A stretch of 64,000 nt of DNA from Torreya grandis (taxonomy: Eukaryota > Streptophyta > Pinopsida > Cupressales > Taxaceae): assembly GCA_037957365.1 (NCBI GenBank), contig JARHVA010005359.1, forward strand, positions 642,501-706,500, written 5' to 3'. The notes beneath the pieces are model-generated. The model was not told where the DNA came from. It saw only the letters and a list, made by a program, of their open reading frames with translations, and ran no database searches. Of this stretch, positions 38,349 to 51,950 are shown one piece after another. The position numbers and the translations under genes are program-made. The stretch's first letter is position 1. Every line of letters begins with the position of its first letter.

Positions 38349-39517
38349 TATAAAATGTAAAAATGGGTAACTTGAGCATGGATAATGACACCTAATCTAT
38401 AGGTCCCTCTTGTTTACTTTCATGACCCTTATAGACACCTTTTTTATTATTCCCAGTCATCCATAATCATCCAACATATAAAATTTTATAGGTAGGTTCA
38501 CATAAGGACAATAAACAAAACCCAAAAAGCTTACATCTCTAAGACAAAAGCACCCAACTTTGACTTTAGTGCTAACCCTAGGATGCCCCCTTTTTAGCAT
38601 TATTGTCCAAGTACAAAACTAGTTCTTTATCTTAATTCATGTCAGCCTAACATAGTTTCATTTAACTTGTGATCATTAGGTTGCTTATAAAAGGCCATTC
38701 AAGGTACATTTAAAAGGGTTGGCACTCATTTAAAAGAGATAATAAATAATACAAGTGAATACATTCAAGAAACATTCCCTACTCTTTGCATACAACCTTC
38801 CAATATCATTCCAAGCTTATTCAAACCCTTACACCAATCCCTAGTCATTCCAAGTACACCAAATTTTCCGTCTAGTTGCATTTATCATACATAATCACAC
38901 TAATCACTTCAAATGGGTGAACTACATTAGCTTTATCCCTCCTCAAAGTATTGGTATGTAGGTAGCATGCCCACACATTGGGTGTGAAGTGTGTATAATA
39001 TATCCTTTAAACAGTAACCCCTTTTATTTATTTCCTAAGATGCCATTAAATTTCAATCAAAAAGACCTCTTAGGGATTTGAAGATTGAAAATAGATGCAC
39101 AATGAGCTTTATAGACTTTCTATATTTGATATTTCACTGATAGGGTAACATAGACCTGTTGAGTAGAACCTAGAAAACTAAGATTACCTAGGCAACAACA
39201 CTAAAAAAGAACTACATTATTGAATAGCAAGGTGTCCCACTTTTAGTGCTCCTATCCAATCAAAAAATGAAGTTCAAGAACCTATTTCTAACACTGTCCT
39301 AGTCTTGTACCTAAATTCTTAGACCTTGTCTTAGATTGAATAGTTCAGAATAAGCTAAGTCACATTTCTCCTTGTTCTCTTACTATTTTTAGAAAGGTCA
39401 AGTTGTAATTAAATTTCATAAATTAGTATCCATAATTAGGAATATTATTTACTGATATTCTTTACTTAGAATTTTTTATTAAATAGGAATAAAACTCTTT
39501 TATTCCCAAAAATAACA
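38349..39517 (+). repeat. LTR 1 of element D
   Basis: About 1,169 bp, aligned along its length with 43803-44983. It ends CCCAAAAATAACA. Confidence 0.75.
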
Positions 39518-42500
39518 AAATATTTGGTGAACTAGATGTACATCAAATTTTGCACAAAAACCCAAGAAATCCTAGGGTAAATTATTTATAATGTTTTCCA
39601 TAATTTATTAATTTTCCTATATTTAAAAATAAAAAATCTATAAATTAATTTCAAAATTATTATATATTTTTCTAAAACCCTAGTCTACACATACTAGGTC
39701 CTTTTTGCATACAAACACATCAAACACTAAGAAAAATATATTGCTAATTTCAGAAATATCTTTTGATTTTTCTTAAATTTTTTAAGAAAATTTCTAAAAA
39801 ATTTACAAAAATTCATATCAAATTTTAAAATAAAATTACCATATTAATTTTAAACAAAAAATAATTCACAATCCCTAGTTGCATATACTAGCTCCTACTT
39901 TGCTTCTTGAGGTATCACCTTACATCCATAGCCAAATTGCAAAAATGATGCTCACTTATTTACAAAATTTTCTTACATTTATTACAAATAATAAGGAAAC
40001 CATAATAGGCCTTATCATGTATATGAATGATGAATTCTATCATATGTTAGTAAAAAATTTGATCCTTTGCATTTCATGTTTATGTTTCATTATATGGGAT
40101 GCTAGTACAAAATTCATTACCAAATATGCATAAGATTCCAAAATTATTTTTACATATTCTCTTTAACTCATATGAAAAATTGTTTAAATTTATCTTGTTA
40201 AATGAATTTGAAATGTCATTTTGCATATCAAAAGTTTAGATGCCTTTATGGAAAAAATCATGTTCTCTATCCTTAGTTCTCTATTCCTCATATAATTTTT
40301 TTTTCAAATTAATCTTGATAAATGCTTTCAAAATGTCATTTTGCATATCAAAAGTTTATATGCATTTATGCAAAAATTCATACTCTCTATCCTTTGTTTT
40401 CTATTACTCACGTGGAAAATTTTTCAAGCTTATCACGCTAAACATGTTATAAATGTTGTGATTCAAGTCAAAATTTTCTATACATTCATGCATAATTTCA
40501 TGCTTTCTATCCTTTGTTTGCTATCTATCATGTGGAATGATATTTATAATCATATTAATATGCATGGTTTCTACTTAGATGTATCTAAATATTTAGCTAA
40601 TTTTAAGCATCTCCCTATCACTACTAGACACAAGCAAACACTATCGGTTATATCTATCCCTCCTCTCTTAAAACTTGGCTCATCTAACTTTCATCCTGTA
40701 CCCATTACCAGCTCTAGGCCTATAGTATATCATGTTGTAAATGCTATCACCTAAGTTTATGAAGATAGGTAGGTTGATTATACTTATCATTATAGCTTTG
40801 TCACTCAGGTTACCACCCCTTCTGATCCACTTTTAGTTCCTCCACCTATTACAATTCTTCCTCCAGTCCAAATTCAAACATAGTTGAGGCATCCACCACT
40901 AGTATAGAGGGTTCATACACCTACATAGCTTCAGGATTCTAGACATCTTCCAACTATATTATTCACACCTAGGTTAGTCTCATTAAGATACCATGCATCT
41001 ACACATAGAGCACATGTTCAAAGAGATTATCCTACTTCCATATGGGTCCTTAAGAGCCCTATAATTGCATCCACTTCTCAATGATATAGATGGACCTCAC
41101 AGTTAGCTTATACTTTAGAGATTTTAGAGTATCTATTGCATATATAGCTTTCAGAGGCATTGTCTCAACATTTCCATTATGTTTCATGATCATGCACAAT
41201 TCCACTCCTTGATATAGGATAACATGATAGGGAGTCTCTTATAAGACTCATTAGTTAGTATCATCTTCTCTTAGCCTTAATTGTACATAGTTTACTATGC
41301 TTGATTGTAGATAGTTCAAATTTTCCAAAAATACTAAAATAATATAACATTTAAAAATACAAAAACATTCAAATAATTCAAAAACACCAAAAACATTTTG
41401 ATTGTATGCATCATCCACACTTTACATTACTACTACCATGCTAGGACTTACATTTTTTATTTCATGCTATTGTATGTCAAGTTATCTACATTACCATGCT
41501 TCACTTGATCTCCTTTTGAGTGTATGAAGTGACATCTAGCTACTTGATTGCTTCACTCTACCCATTAAGGGGGCATTCCTAATTATACATTTGAGACACA
41601 CATCGATATACATACCCACTAGGGGTACCTCCTACATGAAAACACTATCTAGGTTATTTCAATCTTACACTATATGCTCTGAGTTATCATATTGATGTAA
41701 AGTATTAATCAGATTACATATATTATTATATCAACATTTCACTAGTATCTAGCACTTGTGTATCTCCTAGCATATACCTAATCTTATTCTAAACATATAT
41801 TGAATACTTTCATTCTTTCTTCAATTAGCTAGATGTGATTGTACCTTTCCAATTTTTACATGTTTTCCTTTCTTTCTTTACATAGCTAGATGAGATTTCC
41901 TTTGTAGTTCTAGTTTTGTTTCTTATGTGTGCCTTAGGACATCTACCAATGTCCTTTACTTTTATTTGTATGTGTGTGTGTGTACCTTTTGACATTTTCT
42001 AATGTCCCTTACTTGTACTCTTCTATGTGTCTATGGCTCTCATGCCAATCTTTGTTTGTTTCAAATTGTATGTGTATGTGGAATTTAAACATGACTTGTA
42101 TTCTTTCATTCCATTTTGAGTGACATGTGCCCATGTCCCTTGTTTGCATGACCCCTTAGATAACCTTGTATTCTTCTTAATTTTTGCTTTATATGCTTGT
42201 TTTTTGATTTTTTTTCCTTGTTTCAAATGATATGATCCATATCATGTATTTTCCTTACTTTATTAGATGCCATGATGGAGGTAATGGTCCATCCCTCTTT
42301 AACAACTAACATCTAAACATTTCAATTTCTAGTTGAATGTATTACACATGCTTTTACATTTTTATATCTATCTAGGCATACCCCTAGTGATCTAATAATA
42401 TTTTAATACAAACATTACTATCTCTAGAGATATCTTGTCAAATATCATTGCTATATCATGTATCCATATAACTTAACACACTTGTAGGACTCTTTTCTTC

Positions 42501-43802
42501 TAAGGGTAGTCATTGCAAGTTTAATCATTCCTACCATCTAAAGAAGGGGAAACAAATAATGGTTTTGTCACAAAGATCAAAGTTCTTAATAGTCAAAATA
42601 GTAGTATTAGATCACCAGTTTAGAATCTAGAGGTCAAACTACTTAGAATATAATAGAAAAATAGTAATGATTCTAAATCAATAGCTAGTTTCAACATAGG
42701 ACAGTAACACTAGAAATGGATAGTAGTGCCAAACATAGGGGGTGTCCTCATTTCGGTGCTCTTGTCTAGGTAGAGAAACACCCAAGCTTTCTAGTAATAG
42801 GGAAAAACTTTAGCTCATCTATAGTTTTTTCACATCCAAATCAATAGTTTCAGTATAATTTTCTCAAGAAATCTAGATATAGGAGGTATCATGCACAACA
42901 TGATGACTCTCACTTCTAGTTTTAGATTAGGTAGTTGACATAACTTTCAAATTAGAATCCATGTTTTAGACACTAGTGATTGGGGGAAATATGCATGAAA
43001 TATTAGTCCTATTTGTTTATGAGTTTAGTTAATTACCTAGGCATTCTCAGCAATTGCATGACTTACTCCATTTGCAAGTGGTTGGCATCATTTCTTAAGT
43101 TGAAATTTCATACAACTTTAAATTCTTGAGTACTCGAGTTGGATTTCATATAAGCATATTGCATCAATTTTAGAGTGGATTTCATATAAGCCTAACCTCC
43201 ATCTTTCAAAATGGCCAAGAGTGGACTAGTTTTAAGCATATATTCAGCTATCCATGCCACATTGTTAGGTTTTTAGAACATCCATGGGCTCCATGAGCCA
43301 TCTCATATGACATCTATTCTATACTAGTATCACTTCATAACTTCACTTCACAAGACAAAGATAGAGCCAAAGGGCCAACCTTTGTATTCTTCAGCCATTT
43401 TCTGGGGAATTGAGCACTCAACTCTGTTTATGATATAAATTTTGGTATAGCATCATCTAGCATAATCTAGCATTGCTCAGCCTACTCAAGATAAAAATAG
43501 GTTTTATATTGGTTTTCATACCCGATGAGGTGTATTCATTTCTTTCTCTTCCTTTTCCTTTTACTCAAATTTTTTATGTTCTTGTTTTATATCATATATA
43601 ATAAGGACTTGTCTACTCTTTATTTCATTTCACAATTTACACTTATACAACATACTCTCTATGCACTATCCAACATCACTCAACATCACACAAGATTCAT
43701 GGGCTTCACCTTTGCAAGATTAGGTACACTTTTTATTTTTTCCTTTATCCTAGTATTTCACTTTGTTGCATCACTAAAATAAAATGTAGGCAAATTTAGT
43801 CA
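39518..43802 (+). mobile_element. Internal region of element D, largely noncoding
   Basis: A tandem repeat at about 40165-40540 is followed by plus-strand text with a proline-rich stretch (about 40800-40890: TTPSDPLLVPPPITILPPVQ) that may be a degraded gag leader or gag. Stops follow quickly. From about 41550 to 43802 no conserved domain is seen; the ORFs at 42023-42226 minus and 43525-43782 plus are not supported. Confidence 0.45.
40165..40540. repeat. 121-122-bp tandem repeat in element D, about three copies
   Basis: The blocks CAAAAGTTTAGATGCCTTTATG (40227), CAAAAGTTTATATGCATTTATG (about 40348) and CAAAATTTTCTATACATTC (about 40469) recur at a period of about 121-122. Each is followed by TC..(A/G)CT(C/T)TCTATCCTT. 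Copy 3 is more diverged. The overlapping ORFs 40240-40452 and 40341-40754 run through it. Confidence 0.75.
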
Positions 43803-44983
43803 TGTAAAATGAAAAAATTGTTAACTTGAGCATGGATAATGACACCCAATCCATAAGTCCCTCTTACTTAATTTCATGACCCTTCTAGGCACCTTTTTGC
43901 TTATTCCTAGTCATCTATAAACATCAAGCATCTAAAATTTTAAAATTAGGTTCACACAAGGATAATAAATAAAACATAAAAAACTTATGTCTCTATAATA
44001 ACAACACCCAACTTGGACTATAGCCCTGGACCCTAGGGTGTCCCCTTTTTGGCATTGTTGTCCAAGTACAAAATTGGTTCTAATGGTCATATTTTCTTTA
44101 ATCCTTATCTTAATTCATGATGGCCTAACATGAATTAATTTAACCAAAAATAATTAGGTTCCCTATAAAATGCCATTCAAATTCCATTTAGAAGGGTTGA
44201 CACTCATTTATAAGAGAGAAGCAAGAATAAAAGTGAATACATTTAGGCACTTTTCTCAATTCTCTACATACAGCCTTCCAATATCATTCCAAGCTTATTC
44301 AAACCCTTACACTAGTCCCTAGTCATTCCAAGTACACCCAATTTTGCATCTAGTTGCATTTTTCATACAGAATCACACCAAGCACTTCAAATGGAAGAAT
44401 TGCATTAGCTTCATCCCTCCTCAAAGTATTGGTATATAGATAGCATGCCCGCATATGGGGTGTGAAGTGCATCTAATGTATCCTTTACACACTAACCCAT
44501 TTGATTTCTTTCCCAAGTTGCCATCCAAGTTTAATCACAAATAGCTCTTAGGGATTTAAAGATTAAAAATAGATACACAATGAGCTCCACAGACTTCCAA
44601 GATTGGATATTTCATTGATAGGGTAACACAGACTTATCAATCAAAGCCTAGAAAACTTAGATCACATAGACAATAGCACTAGAAAAGGTTTATAACTTGA
44701 CTAGAAGGGTTTCCCAATTTTAGTTCTCTTGTCCAATCAAAAAATGAAGTTTAGAAACCTATTTTTGACACTATCCCAATCCTATACTTGAATTCTCAGA
44801 TTGAATACTTCAAAATAAGCTAAGTCACATTTATTATTTTTCTCTTATTATTTTCAGAATGGTTAAATTGTAATTAAATTTCACAAATCAGTAGCCATAA
44901 TTAGGAATATTATTTACTAATTTTCCCTACTCAGACTTGTTTATTAAATAGGAATAACAATCCATTATTCCCAAAAAAATTAA
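43803..44983 (+). repeat. LTR 2 of element D
   Basis: About 1,181 bp. It starts TGTAAAATGAAAAAATTG. The end is uncertain by one or two bases in CCCAAAAAAATTAAA. Confidence 0.7.
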
Positions 44984-45153
44984 AATAATGATTGCTGATG
45001 CAGTGGATTGCACCTGGGGCAAGGAGGTTGAGTTCTTGCCTTCCACATGCAATAATGGAAACTCCCCTCTTGCTTGTGGGACTGACGAAGCTAGAGGGGA
45101 GAGTCTCTAGGTAAGGGCTAGCTCCCTTTGATGCATCTAATTTGTTTCAGTAA

Positions 45154-45278
<125 letters not shown>

Positions 45279-45879
45279 ATGGGGGGATGAAAAGGGATAA
45301 AGATTATAGGAAAACAAACTACTCTAAAGCAGGTGATACACCAAATGATCTGACATTCTCACACTCACACTTAAAATCACATAAACACATACATACACTT
45401 CAAATTAGTAGAAGGGCCAGGCTACAAGAAACTTGGCAGGGAGGCTTTAATGGAAAATACATAAAATAGAGATTCACCAAAGGTGCTGTGAAAGGCACAC
45501 TATATAGTGATTTCTTATATTTCTAAACTTCCAAATAAATCTCTCCTTGTTAGCTACAAAAATGGCACCTTATAGACACCAAGTATGTTGGTGTTGAGCC
45601 TGTGGAAGCATCAAGAAGCAATGACTAAACACAAACTAACACTCAGACATACACAGAGATATCTAACCAGGAAAGAGGTAAAAAATGTGTTTATTGATTT
45701 AGGTGAAAATTTTCTAGGGCTATTCCTTACAAATGTGTAAGATTCTTTTCTCAAATGACAAGTCTTCATTATATAGAGGAAGAAAAGGGGGCCTTTAGCA
45801 CCCTTTTTGATAAGTGACCCATGCGGCTTCCGAGCATTGGGATGAGGAAACCGTCTAAATCTAATGTTGTGCTAGCTCC

Positions 45880-46312
45880 TGTCAAGATTTGAATTCATGA
45901 GCCACATCATTTGACTACTCTCCAATGCATTTTGAAGAAAACTAGTCACGTTGACCACTGTTTGTGCCACTTTGATGATCGCATGGTAGGCACTATGTCA
46001 ACCACTAAAATAACTTCTTGAATTGACATCTTCCTAGATCACTTGGATTGCTTCATCTGATTTTGCATCATGGCCATTCTACTATTAGGATTTGAATTTA
46101 TGAGCTACATCATTTTATTGCTCTCCAATGCATTTTGAAGGAAACCAGTCACATTGACCACTGTTTGTGCCTCTTTGATGATTGCATGGTATGCACTGTG
46201 TCAACCAATAAAATAACTTCTTGAATCAACACCTTCTTGCATCACTTAGATCACTTCATCGACTTCTACATCATGCCCTTCTATTGTCAAGATTGAATTT
46301 ATGAGCTACACC
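45880..46312. repeat. 203-bp tandem repeat, about 2.1 copies, in F
   Basis: GATTTGAATTCATGAGC at 45886 recurs as GATTTGAATTTATGAGC at 46089 and GATTGAATTTATGAGC at 46291. Between them GCTCTCCAATGCATTTTGAAG-type text, TTGACCACTGTTTGTGCC and AAAATAACTTCTTGAAT repeat in the same order. Confidence 0.88.
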
Positions 46313-46934
46313 ATCCACCTGTTCTTTGTTCTCTAGGCTCTTTGTCCTTTTTTGCTCCTTCAGCCCTCAAGGGTGATCTTCAAACAGGTCATTGCATTCC
46401 TTGGGCTCCTTCCATGATTTGGCACTAAGGTATTTCAAAAATAACCACTTTTTTACTGGCTTAAATTTGATGTTCACACACCCATCATCACTTGAAAACC
46501 AATAGCTAGTTCACCCTCTTAAAGTTGATAGTTTTTGGGACGTCATTGTCCTTGGCTATTTCCTTCAGGTTTTCCTGCTTAGCACCTTCCCAAAGGGAAG
46601 GTGACCCTTTGGTATTTGGAAAGTGCCCGTTTATTTTGGCCAAGATTTCCTTGCAAGGGAACCTACCCTTCAAGGTCCTTTGGCTCTTTGGTGGGTCTCT
46701 ACATTGTTTCAAACTTTTTCTGTAGACAAAAAGCCCATGGGAATTGGCTGCCTCTAAATTTTTGCACTTTAGTCTTCACTTTAGTCTTTCGGGCAACCCC
46801 TCCAAATTCTATGGGCTTTCCTCCTTTGTGGCCTCTTTGAAGTTCTCCCACCCTCCACAAGGGCTTATTAAACCTGGAATACCCTCTGTAAGGGCTCCTG
46901 CCCTTCAGCTTTGAGGGGCACCTCATTGAACTGA

Positions 46935-47720
46935 CCCTTTGAACCAATCACATTAAACCAAAGTGTTGAACTAGTTCAATGGTTCAACACTGCATGCCAA
47001 GCTGATTCAACCAAAGGTAGTTGAACAATTTGCTACTTAAACTGAAATAGTTGAACCAAGCCATTAAACTAATTGGTTGAACTAAAATTTGGTTCAAGGC
47101 TACGTGCCAAGCCCCTCTCAACTATTTACTGGATCTCCTTGTTGAACTGTTTGCTTGAACCAATTTAACTGTTCAAAGTTGTGCATCAAGCCCATTGAAC
47201 TAAGCCTTTGAACTTTCCTTGTTTGCTTCTATCATTGATCTTACACATTAAATTGAAGGCATTGAACCAAGTGATTAAACCAAGTGATTGAACCGAGTGA
47301 TTAAACTAGTTTAATGGTTCAATGCTACATGCTGATGAACTCACTAAAGGACTGATAGACTGAAAATAAATGATGAACCATTCATTTTAACCTATCGATG
47401 AACTTGCTAAAGTGTTAAGCTGAAGTGCTAAGGTGTTAAACCAATGCATTGAACCAACAAGTTGAACTAGTTCAACGGTTCAATGGTTCAATTCACTACT
47501 AAGCCAAGATCATTGAACTCTTTGCTAAACTAAGTGATGAACTTAAAGATTAAACCTAAACTTGGAGTTGAAGTGATGGACTTGAAGCGATGAACTAAGG
47601 CATGAACCAAGGCTGATTGAACTATAGATTGGACCAAGGCTTTGAACCAAAGCCAATTGAATTATTGATTGAACCAAGGCTATGAATTGAAGCAATGGTT
47701 CAATGGTTCGAAGATGCCAA
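46935..47720. repeat. Zone dense in TTGAAC/GTTCAA motifs in F
   Basis: Dozens of TTGAACCAA, TTGAACTA and GGTTCAA variants occur at irregular spacing over about 780 bases. A perfect 14-bp palindrome TTGAACTAGTTCAA occurs near 46963 and 47462, with weaker relatives such as TTAAACTAGTTTAA near 47303. Paired TGCATGCCAAGC and CTACGTGCCAAGCCC suggest a longer higher-order unit. It is not translated. Confidence 0.75.
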
Positions 47721-47820
47721 CCTTCCTTGTGATTTTATTTAGATAAGAGCCCAAAGAAGCTTTGTAAAACCCATAATCTCTGAAACCAATTTTTATCTGC
47801 CAAGGATTACACCTACTGAG

Positions 47821-47892
47821 TCTGTAGAAAACCAAACTTTACAGAGTCTGTAGAAATGGACCTGTAGAGTTCGTAGAAATTCTTGGACCTGT
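47821..47892. repeat. Short repeats of GAGTCTGTAGAAA in F
   Basis: Three variants of GAGTCTGTAGAAA lie within 70 bases (about 47818, 47844 and 47867), plus two GGACCTGT copies. Confidence 0.55.
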
Positions 47893-47983
47893 GTAAAATC
47901 AAAAAATTAATTCACCTTGAACAAAAGGGGAATAAGGGGACTGATTTTTTTGCCCTATTGGGCAAAAATATGGTCAACACTGA

Positions 47984-50046
47984 CCAAATGTAATGTCATT
48001 GAAATTAATGTTCCTCTAAGTCAACTGTCCATAGAATTTATCAAAACAACCTCAAACATACTCTATATAATGTGATTGGTTGTCACTAATATAGAAATGG
48101 CAATCCCTTAATATTTTTTTATCTTCCTCTATATTATCAGGTGCATGCATGAATACTATATACATGAATATGGTAATTTGTATTAAGTTGTAATACTATG
48201 ATTAAACTTCCATTTATAGTTTGAATGTGTAATTTTATGAAAATTTGACTACTAAAAAAATAGAATCAAGTGGTAATGTGTCCTTACTTAGCTTGAAATG
48301 TTCATCCAACTATTTATCCCTATGTGTGTGCCTTGCATACTCATAAATAATTTTCTCCATGAATTTAACAAAAAAATTTGAAACAAGTATCGCTTTCATA
48401 ACAAGCTCACATCTTTTAGATTCTTGGTATCTTTTACTTGATAAGTCATAGATTTGTATTTGATCAAACCAACTAATTCCTATCTAATTTCACTTGTACA
48501 CTCCTCATGGATACATTTTTTCAATTTTGACAATCCACCATAAATGTTGTAATTTCCATCCAAACATGTTTTCTTATAAAAGAACTATCCATCTAGTCTT
48601 TCATAAAAATATTTGAAATAAATCCCTTAGCTAATTTTGGGGGAACTTCTATGCCACACTTCTAAAAAATGTTATTAATATGTAAAGTATAATGATTATG
48701 GCAAGAAACATCATAGTGCGTTGAAAATTCAACATGTTGCCTACAACAAGTGGTGCATGTGTGATTTATTTTTACATATAAAGGTTTGGCCATCTAAAAA
48801 AGTCTTTGAATAATAATAATTTGTGGATTTTTTTCCAAAAAACTTAGAGTACAATTGTGTTTGAGTCATATCTAATAAATGTTTCAGATGTGTTTCATGA
48901 TTATGAGAACCAACTCTTCTTTTCACTAGATCTCTTGCATTGGGTTAAACTCTTGTATTATCTTTCCAAAATTGTGCAAGTAAGTCTTTCAAAGCATTGG
49001 CTATAGCATTATCTTTTCATGGAAGTCTACCAGAGTATGCCTTGAGCTATTTGATATTGGGTTCATTAAGTATTTCACATCTTGCAATTGATTTCATTAA
49101 TTTTTTCCTATCTATATCAAGTTTTTGACTTGTTTTTAAAATGAATCATTTTTCCCTATTTTATCACTTACTACACAAGTTGTCATTATACATCAGGCAA
49201 CATTATAATCTTTGTTGGATGATTTTAGGCCTAAAATATGATATGAACCATGTAGATTTTCAAGAATTTCATCATTTTTATCATTTTCATTATCCATGTT
49301 AGATGTTCTTAGTCCTAATGTGTACATTATAGGTCTCTTATTAAGCAATTTCATCAACAAGACAAATAATTAACATCTTTGACTATCATACACCAAATTA
49401 TGAAAGAAACAATCCCAAATTTATTGAGCCAATCTTCTTGAATGGTGGTCAGATCTTTTTTTATGCATTGGTTTCAAAATATTTTCATCAACTTCAATTA
49501 AGTGCTTATCTTTTCTATGCATAATTCTCAGAGGTGTTGTCATTGGTGGAATCCATTCAAAGGGTGCTTCAAAATAATTATATGATTCCGTGAATTTTTT
49601 TTCATTGTTTGTTTCTTCATTATATGTTTCCATGAAATTTTATTCATTATTAATTTCATCATTATTCAAGTCCATGCAATTTTCTTCATTGTTTGTGGGT
49701 AAAGTATCATGCATAGGCTCTTCATCAACATAATCAAAAACTTTAAACTTTGAATGTGAATTTTCAACATTATCTAATTTTGTATTGTTAACTTCATCAT
49801 AATTTCATTCATTAATGTAAATCTCATCATAGTTCAATTCATTATTATAAATTTCATCATTATTCAATTGATTATTGTCAATTGCCTCATTATCTAAGGC
49901 ATTTGGCTCATTAGGGTTAGTGTTTGTAACTTGTATGAAATGAATTGCTTGCATTCATACCTTATTTTCTCTCTCAAATCTTCTAATTACCTTGATGTTT
50001 TATTCTTCAACTTATTCATCCTCCCTAAACGTGAATTGGAGCCCAT
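47984..50046 (-). pseudogene. N-terminal and central part of the split non-retroviral pseudogene
   Basis: Minus-strand reading from an ATG at 50046 (MGSNSRLGRMNKLKNK) passes an Asn/Glu/Asp-rich low-complexity stretch with NNDEI/NYDEI repeats (about 49880-49630). It then reads FEAPFEWIPPMTTPLRIMHR (about 49560) and NARDLVKRRVGSHNHETHLK with HLLDMTQTQLYSKFFGK (48935-48840), and TCCRQHVEFSTHYDV (48755-48715). Later come LKKCIHEECTSEI, DTLPLDSIF, an ENYTFK-like segment and NINFNDITFGQ, ending at 47984. The RD..K.R.GS..HE.H.KH.LD.TQT, C(C)R.HVEF and V.DF.ENY motifs are those of the same plant family as 37286-38343. Stops and frameshifts are many. The two parts join collinearly once D, F and their target duplications are removed. 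Confidence 0.7.
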
Positions 50047-50204
50047 TTTGACAAAATCAACCAAGAAAGTACTTCAAATGTGGGGTCTAAAAAAAATTGC
50101 AACCAAGAAAGTACGTAGAGTATGTAGGCAATGTCTATGGGGAAAATAATCTTGATTAGGGATAAAAATAGACATTAAAAAGAGAGTTTTTATTTATAAT
50201 ATAA

Positions 50205-50318
50205 GGAACACATATGTGTTATGTGAATACGTACATTGTACTATAATGCATACACGTTCCTTGAAGTGTAGCCATATATTATACTAACAAGAAAAAAGAC
50301 TCATATTAAAGCATTTTT
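50205..50318. repeat. Direct repeat shared with 19924-20062
   Basis: Contains ACACATATGTGTTATGTG, then AATGCATACAC and CTAACAAGAAAAAAG in the order seen at 19924-20062. It lies about 160 bases upstream of the pseudogene start at 50046 (minus strand). Confidence 0.5.
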
Positions 50319-50328
50319 TCCATTATAA

Positions 50329-50740
50329 TACTATAATATGATGCAATAATACTCAATAAGACTATAATATGATGCAATAAGACTATTAGATGTTGCAATA
50401 ATGCTATCATATCATCCAATCAGGCTCCATATGATGTAATAAGACTATCATATGATGCAATAAGATTATTATGTGATGTAAAAAGACTATCATGAGATGA
50501 AATAAGACTATCATAAAATGTAATAAATCTATAATACGATGTAATTAGGTTATTATATGATGCAATAAGGCTCAATATGATGTAATTAGGATATCATACG
50601 ATGTAATAAGACTCACTATGATGCGTAAATACCTAATATGATGCATAAATATCCAATACATGATGCAATAAGACTCTTGATAAGACTATGAACTAGAAAT
50701 ACTAATGAATGATGAAATAAGGCTCAATATTTAAGATGAA
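50329..50740. repeat. 21-22-bp minisatellite, about 17 diverged copies
   Basis: The consensus is near GACTATCATATGATGCAATAA. Copies carry many substitutions (ATGTAATTAG, ATGATGCATAAATA) and the array fades at the right end. It lies upstream of the minus-strand pseudogene. It is unrelated in sequence to the minisatellite at 30914-31115. Confidence 0.85.
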
Positions 50741-51950
50741 ATGAACTAATTTTGCCAAAAATCCCATCATAAGTCCTTATAAAACTAGGTGAATAATAGG
50801 TTCACAAATTTCCACTAATCACATTCATGAATTTATTCATTTGTGATGAAATCAAGGAATTTAGGGGTTGTGTTTGTTATAAAATTAGGATTTATGGTTA
50901 GGGGTTTAGTGTAATGGGTTTTTACATGTGTATATGTCATGAAATTAGGGTTTAATGGAATTGTACATGTTTAAGTGATAAAATTAGGGTTTACAATCAA
51001 TTAGGGTCAATTAAGTCATACATTTTTAATCTAAATTATAAAATTTATTGGGTCATAAATTTATTGGCTCATTCATGTTGCTAAATTGCGTTCTCTCCTA
51101 AACCCCTTCTTGGAATAACTATAAGATCATGATATATATATATATAATTTGGGACAAAAGTAAGTATGATTCTATCTATCATGAATTGAACTAATTAGTC
51201 GATTCATTCAATTAGGCAACATGGATGAGCTTCAACCTCAAATCCTAAGCCAAAGAAAGAATTCTAAAACACATGTACTACTTTCTTGAAATCCATATCA
51301 TAAGGTTTAATCTAATTACATTGAATATGAATAAGATGATTGAAGATATATGTATAAAATATATATAATCCTAAAACCTTTGATGAGGGGTGAACACTAA
51401 TATTCAATTGTGATTAACCATCTATATGAGGTGAGTATCTCATCATCCACATGAAAAATTATTGTGTCAATCTACTTAGCATCATCCTTGAGGGGAAGCA
51501 AGTCTTAGATTTAGGGGGCATTATCATAAGTTTAATGTATATCTTGAGTATGTTCAATAGATTTTGAGTTGGGGTAACTTATACATATGTTGTACTTGGT
51601 CAATGTTAGGTCTACACCATCCTTTAATGGTTTTCAAACAAAGTCCCTAGTACATTTAGATATTTTCTAAGTTTTACATTCATTAATGGATGCATGACAT
51701 CTTAAAACCACATCATCACTAATGGATATGTATGACCATTTCAAGTTTATTGAGCTCAAAACCACATCTTATACAAAAAAAAAGTTGTACCCAAATTGAC
51801 AAAAATATTTAAGAATTTAAAATCTACATACACTATAGGTCCATCATCCTACTTTCATATCTTACCATCCCAATTACATAGTAAGGCATAAAACCCGCAT
51901 CAATTATTATCTAACTTGTCTTTGAGATTGCAATTGTTGCATCCATGGTG
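50741..51950. other. Noncoding interior of C with spaced AAATTAGGGTTTA motifs
   Basis: Several AAATTAGGGTTTA-like words occur at 50880-51010 among AT-rich DNA. There is a short TA run at 51133-51146. No gene is supported. Confidence 0.35.

Larger units (their letters stand above)
38349..44983 (+). mobile_element. Element D: LTR retrotransposon, 6.6 kb, inserted in the pseudogene
   Basis: Two direct LTRs of about 1.17-1.18 kb (38349-39517 and 43803-44983) share landmarks such as TTGAGCATGGATAATGACAC, CCAATATCATTCCAAGCTTA, TCCTCAAAGTATTGGTAT and TTATTAAATAGGAATAA. They start TATAAAATG and TGTAAAATG. The internal region (39518-43802) is 4.3 kb. A TTTGGTGAACTAGATG after the first LTR could be a decayed primer-binding site and suggests plus orientation. 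No polypurine tract is evident, so the strand is tentative. Confidence 0.75.

Noticed and set aside
42023..42226. Lys-rich minus ORF in element D
   Set aside because: Repetitive TTTGTTT/CTTGTATTC text explains it; no start context or homologue was recognised.
46506..46947. Cluster of ORFs on both strands in the GC-richer part of F
   Set aside because: Four overlapping frames in opposite directions without known motifs; the higher GC content alone lengthens open frames.
50329..50740. CRISPR-like array
   Set aside because: The 21-22-bp units are contiguous with no unique spacers, and the context is a plant nuclear genome.
50880..51010. Repeated TTAGGGTTT words as an interstitial telomere repeat
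   Set aside because: The words are about 50-60 bases apart and not in tandem, so they do not form a telomeric array.
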